Positions 10,365-11,620 of a DNA stretch of 11,620 nucleotides are shown one piece after another; the stretch's first letter is position 1; each line of letters begins with the position of its first letter. The notes under the pieces were generated by a model. It was not told where the DNA came from and did not search any database. It saw nothing but the letters and a program-made list of their open reading frames with translations. The position numbers and the translations under genes were made by a program. Source of the stretch: a bacterium (lineage in GTDB: Bacteria; Patescibacteriota; Microgenomatia; JAUYPR01); contig JAUYPR010000005.1 of NCBI GenBank assembly GCA_030695785.1, positions 1 through 11,620 on the forward strand, written 5' to 3'.

Positions 10365-11280
10365 GGTTTTCCTTTTCCCACCGGTGGTTCTTGAATCCCC
10401 ATTCAATGAGCGACTCGGCATCGCCGAAGCGGTCTGAACTTCCAAAGACAACCACAATCAACCGATGTCCATCGCGCTCGATTGCAACCACTAGACATTC
10501 GCCGGCTTGTTCGGTCAATCCGGTTTTCCCGCCAATGACGCCAGAGATTCGGCCGAGGAGCTGATTGCGATTTTTCAGTGCATGCACCCGTGTTTCCTCT
10601 CTATTACGGACTGTTGTTTCTATCGTTCCAACAATTTTTTCAATCAGCGGATTCTTCAGTGCGGCGGCAGTCAGATGAGCCAAATCGCGAACACTCATCA
10701 CGTGCCCGGTTGCATCCAACCCAGTCGTGTTTTGAAACGACGTCGCGGTGAGTCCAAGTTTTTTTGCTTTCTCATTCATGGCCACGATGAATGTCTCTTT
10801 TCCCGGCCCGCAGTGTTCGGCAAGATTCAGCGCCGCGTCATTGCCGGAATTGAGCAAGAGCCCGTAGAGAAGATTTTCAACCGTGATGTGTTCACCCAGC
10901 ACAAGCCCCATTTGCGCGTTTTCATCATTCAAATCCAATGCACTCACCGTGACGATGTCATCAGTTTTGCAGCGGTCGAGCGCGACAAGCGCGGTCATGA
11001 TTTTCGTCGTGGATGCGGGCGGGAAAGGAGTCGCGGCGTTTTGTTCTAAAAGCATAGTCGCCGAGTTTGCGTCCAGCACGATCACGGCTTTGGCGGTTGT
11101 GGTGGGTGGCGCTTCATCAGTGATGTTGAGAGGAACGAGAACAGGCTCATAAAATGGGATTGGAAGGTCCAAGGTTTCCGGTTCTTCTGGCGCATACGGA
11201 GGAATAATGGATGCGTACGAGGGTTGGACGTGGAGCAGCAGTAGGGTAAAAAGGATAATCGAAAAAAGGGAGGGCGTCAT
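10297..11280 (-). CDS. D-alanyl-D-alanine carboxypeptidase, peptidase S11
   Basis: The 327-residue product has a signal peptide (about 1-24, ending SYA) and a Pro-rich linker, then the low-molecular-mass penicillin-binding domain. Its motifs are SxxK (Ser90-TT-Lys93), SGN (145-147) and KTG (242-244). Such enzymes remove the terminal D-Ala of peptidoglycan side chains outside the membrane. Typical DacA proteins add a beta-rich second domain and a membrane-binding tail. Here the chain ends soon after the catalytic domain in a Pro/Thr-rich tail, so it may be secreted or held otherwise. The start ATG overlaps the aspS stop (ATGA), implying coupling. Its end overlaps the convergent hypothetical gene by 68 bases. 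The family is certain; the dacA or dacF name is not. Confidence 0.95.
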   Translation of the reverse strand: MTPSLFSIILFTLLLLHVQPSYASIIPPYAPEEPETLDLPIPFYEPVLVPLNITDEAPPTTTAKAVIVLDANSATMLLEQNAATPFPPASTTKIMTALVALDRCKTDDIVTVSALDLNDENAQMGLVLGEHITVENLLYGLLLNSGNDAALNLAEHCGPGKETFIVAMNEKAKKLGLTATSFQNTTGLDATGHVMSVRDLAHLTAAALKNPLIEKIVGTIETTVRNREETRVHALKNRNQLLGRISGVIGGKTGLTEQAGECLVVAIERDGHRLIVVVFGSSDRFGDAESLIEWGFKNHRWEKENPTPSATTTLPELPEGTLENPHR

Positions 11281-11620
11281 TCGATGGGTTTTAGATGCAG
11301 TTCGCGCAATTGCTCCTCCGTTGCCGCAGACGGTGCATCCATCATTGCTGTGTGACCAGAGGATGAGGTGGGGAAAGCAATGACTTCGCGCAAACTTTTC
11401 TCACCCAGCACTGTGTACAAAAAGCGGTCAATCCCCGGAGCGATGCCACCATGGGGTGGGACACCGTAGGTAAAGGCTTGAAGCATATGGGAAAATTCTT
11501 GTTTTTGTTTTTCAGTAAAGCCGATGAGGTCAAATACTTTTTCTTGAATGTCTTTCTGGTGAATACGGATACTTCCGCCCCCGATTTCGACACCGTTTAA
11601 CACCAAATCGTGCTGAAGTC
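11277..11620 (-). CDS. aspS: Aspartyl-tRNA synthetase, C-terminal part
   Basis: This is the end of a gene that enters from the right edge; the first full codon shown is at 11618. The visible 114 residues begin LQHDLVLNGVEIGGGSIRIH, a strong AspRS signature for the catalytic core. Class II motif 3 follows, HGGIAPGIDRFL, with the ATP-binding Arg. The end is ALREVIAF-like (SLREVIAFPTSSSG), then EEQLRELHLKP, as in bacterial-type AspRS. The enzyme attaches Asp to tRNA-Asp, and to tRNA-Asn where AsnRS is absent. The motif 3 Pro in GIAPGIDR replaces the Phe usual in model bacteria. Its TGA overlaps the carboxypeptidase start. The N-terminal anticodon domain and the insertion domain lie outside the window. 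Confidence 0.95.
   Translation of the reverse strand, partial: LQHDLVLNGVEIGGGSIRIHQKDIQEKVFDLIGFTEKQKQEFSHMLQAFTYGVPPHGGIAPGIDRFLYTVLGEKSLREVIAFPTSSSGHTAMMDAPSAATEEQLRELHLKPIE

Overview
The window looks like chromosomal DNA of a small-genome bacterium, most likely of the Candidate Phyla Radiation (Patescibacteria). This is inferred from the gene types, a tRNA gene without an encoded CCA end, a degenerate AbrB-like regulator of a kind I associate with those genomes, and several genes whose -10 box ends 6-9 bases before the start codon, implying leaderless mRNAs. TGA is used as an ordinary stop (typA, Nudix, HIT, aspS), so the Gracilibacteria/SR1 code in which TGA is glycine is ruled out. I cannot name a species.

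Left part (1-5470) is an accessory patchwork. A minus-strand operon hicB-hicA-tRNA-binding protein (125-926) is bracketed by two copies of a 45-base structured repeat. Next come a possible plus-strand small RNA, an AbrB-like regulator pseudogene with a stop in place of a conserved Trp, its likely operator, and a PLD-like hypothetical gene. A tRNA-Gln(CTG) gene absent from simple ORF calling lies at 2013-2083. It is followed by a visibly AT-richer stretch with a GIY-YIG protein, an unrecognised protein, a Nudix hydrolase with an altered Nudix box, and a membrane-anchored beta-propeller-like protein, among REP-like hairpin repeats.

Right part (5471-11620) is core-like and denser. typA is followed by a HIT-family gene, which converges on and overlaps gltX. 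gltX diverges from a membrane-anchored hypothetical gene across a 25-base gap holding two opposed -10 boxes. That hypothetical gene converges on and overlaps a D,D-carboxypeptidase gene, which is coupled (ATGA) to the upstream aspS running off the right edge.

The best candidates for something undescribed are: the structured repeat and adjacent candidate small RNA; the hicB-hicA-tRNA-binding-domain operon; the symmetrical leaderless divergent promoter at gltX; the charge-swapped Nudix box; and the hairpin plus U-run touching the typA start codon. All promoter, RNA and mobility statements are read by eye.
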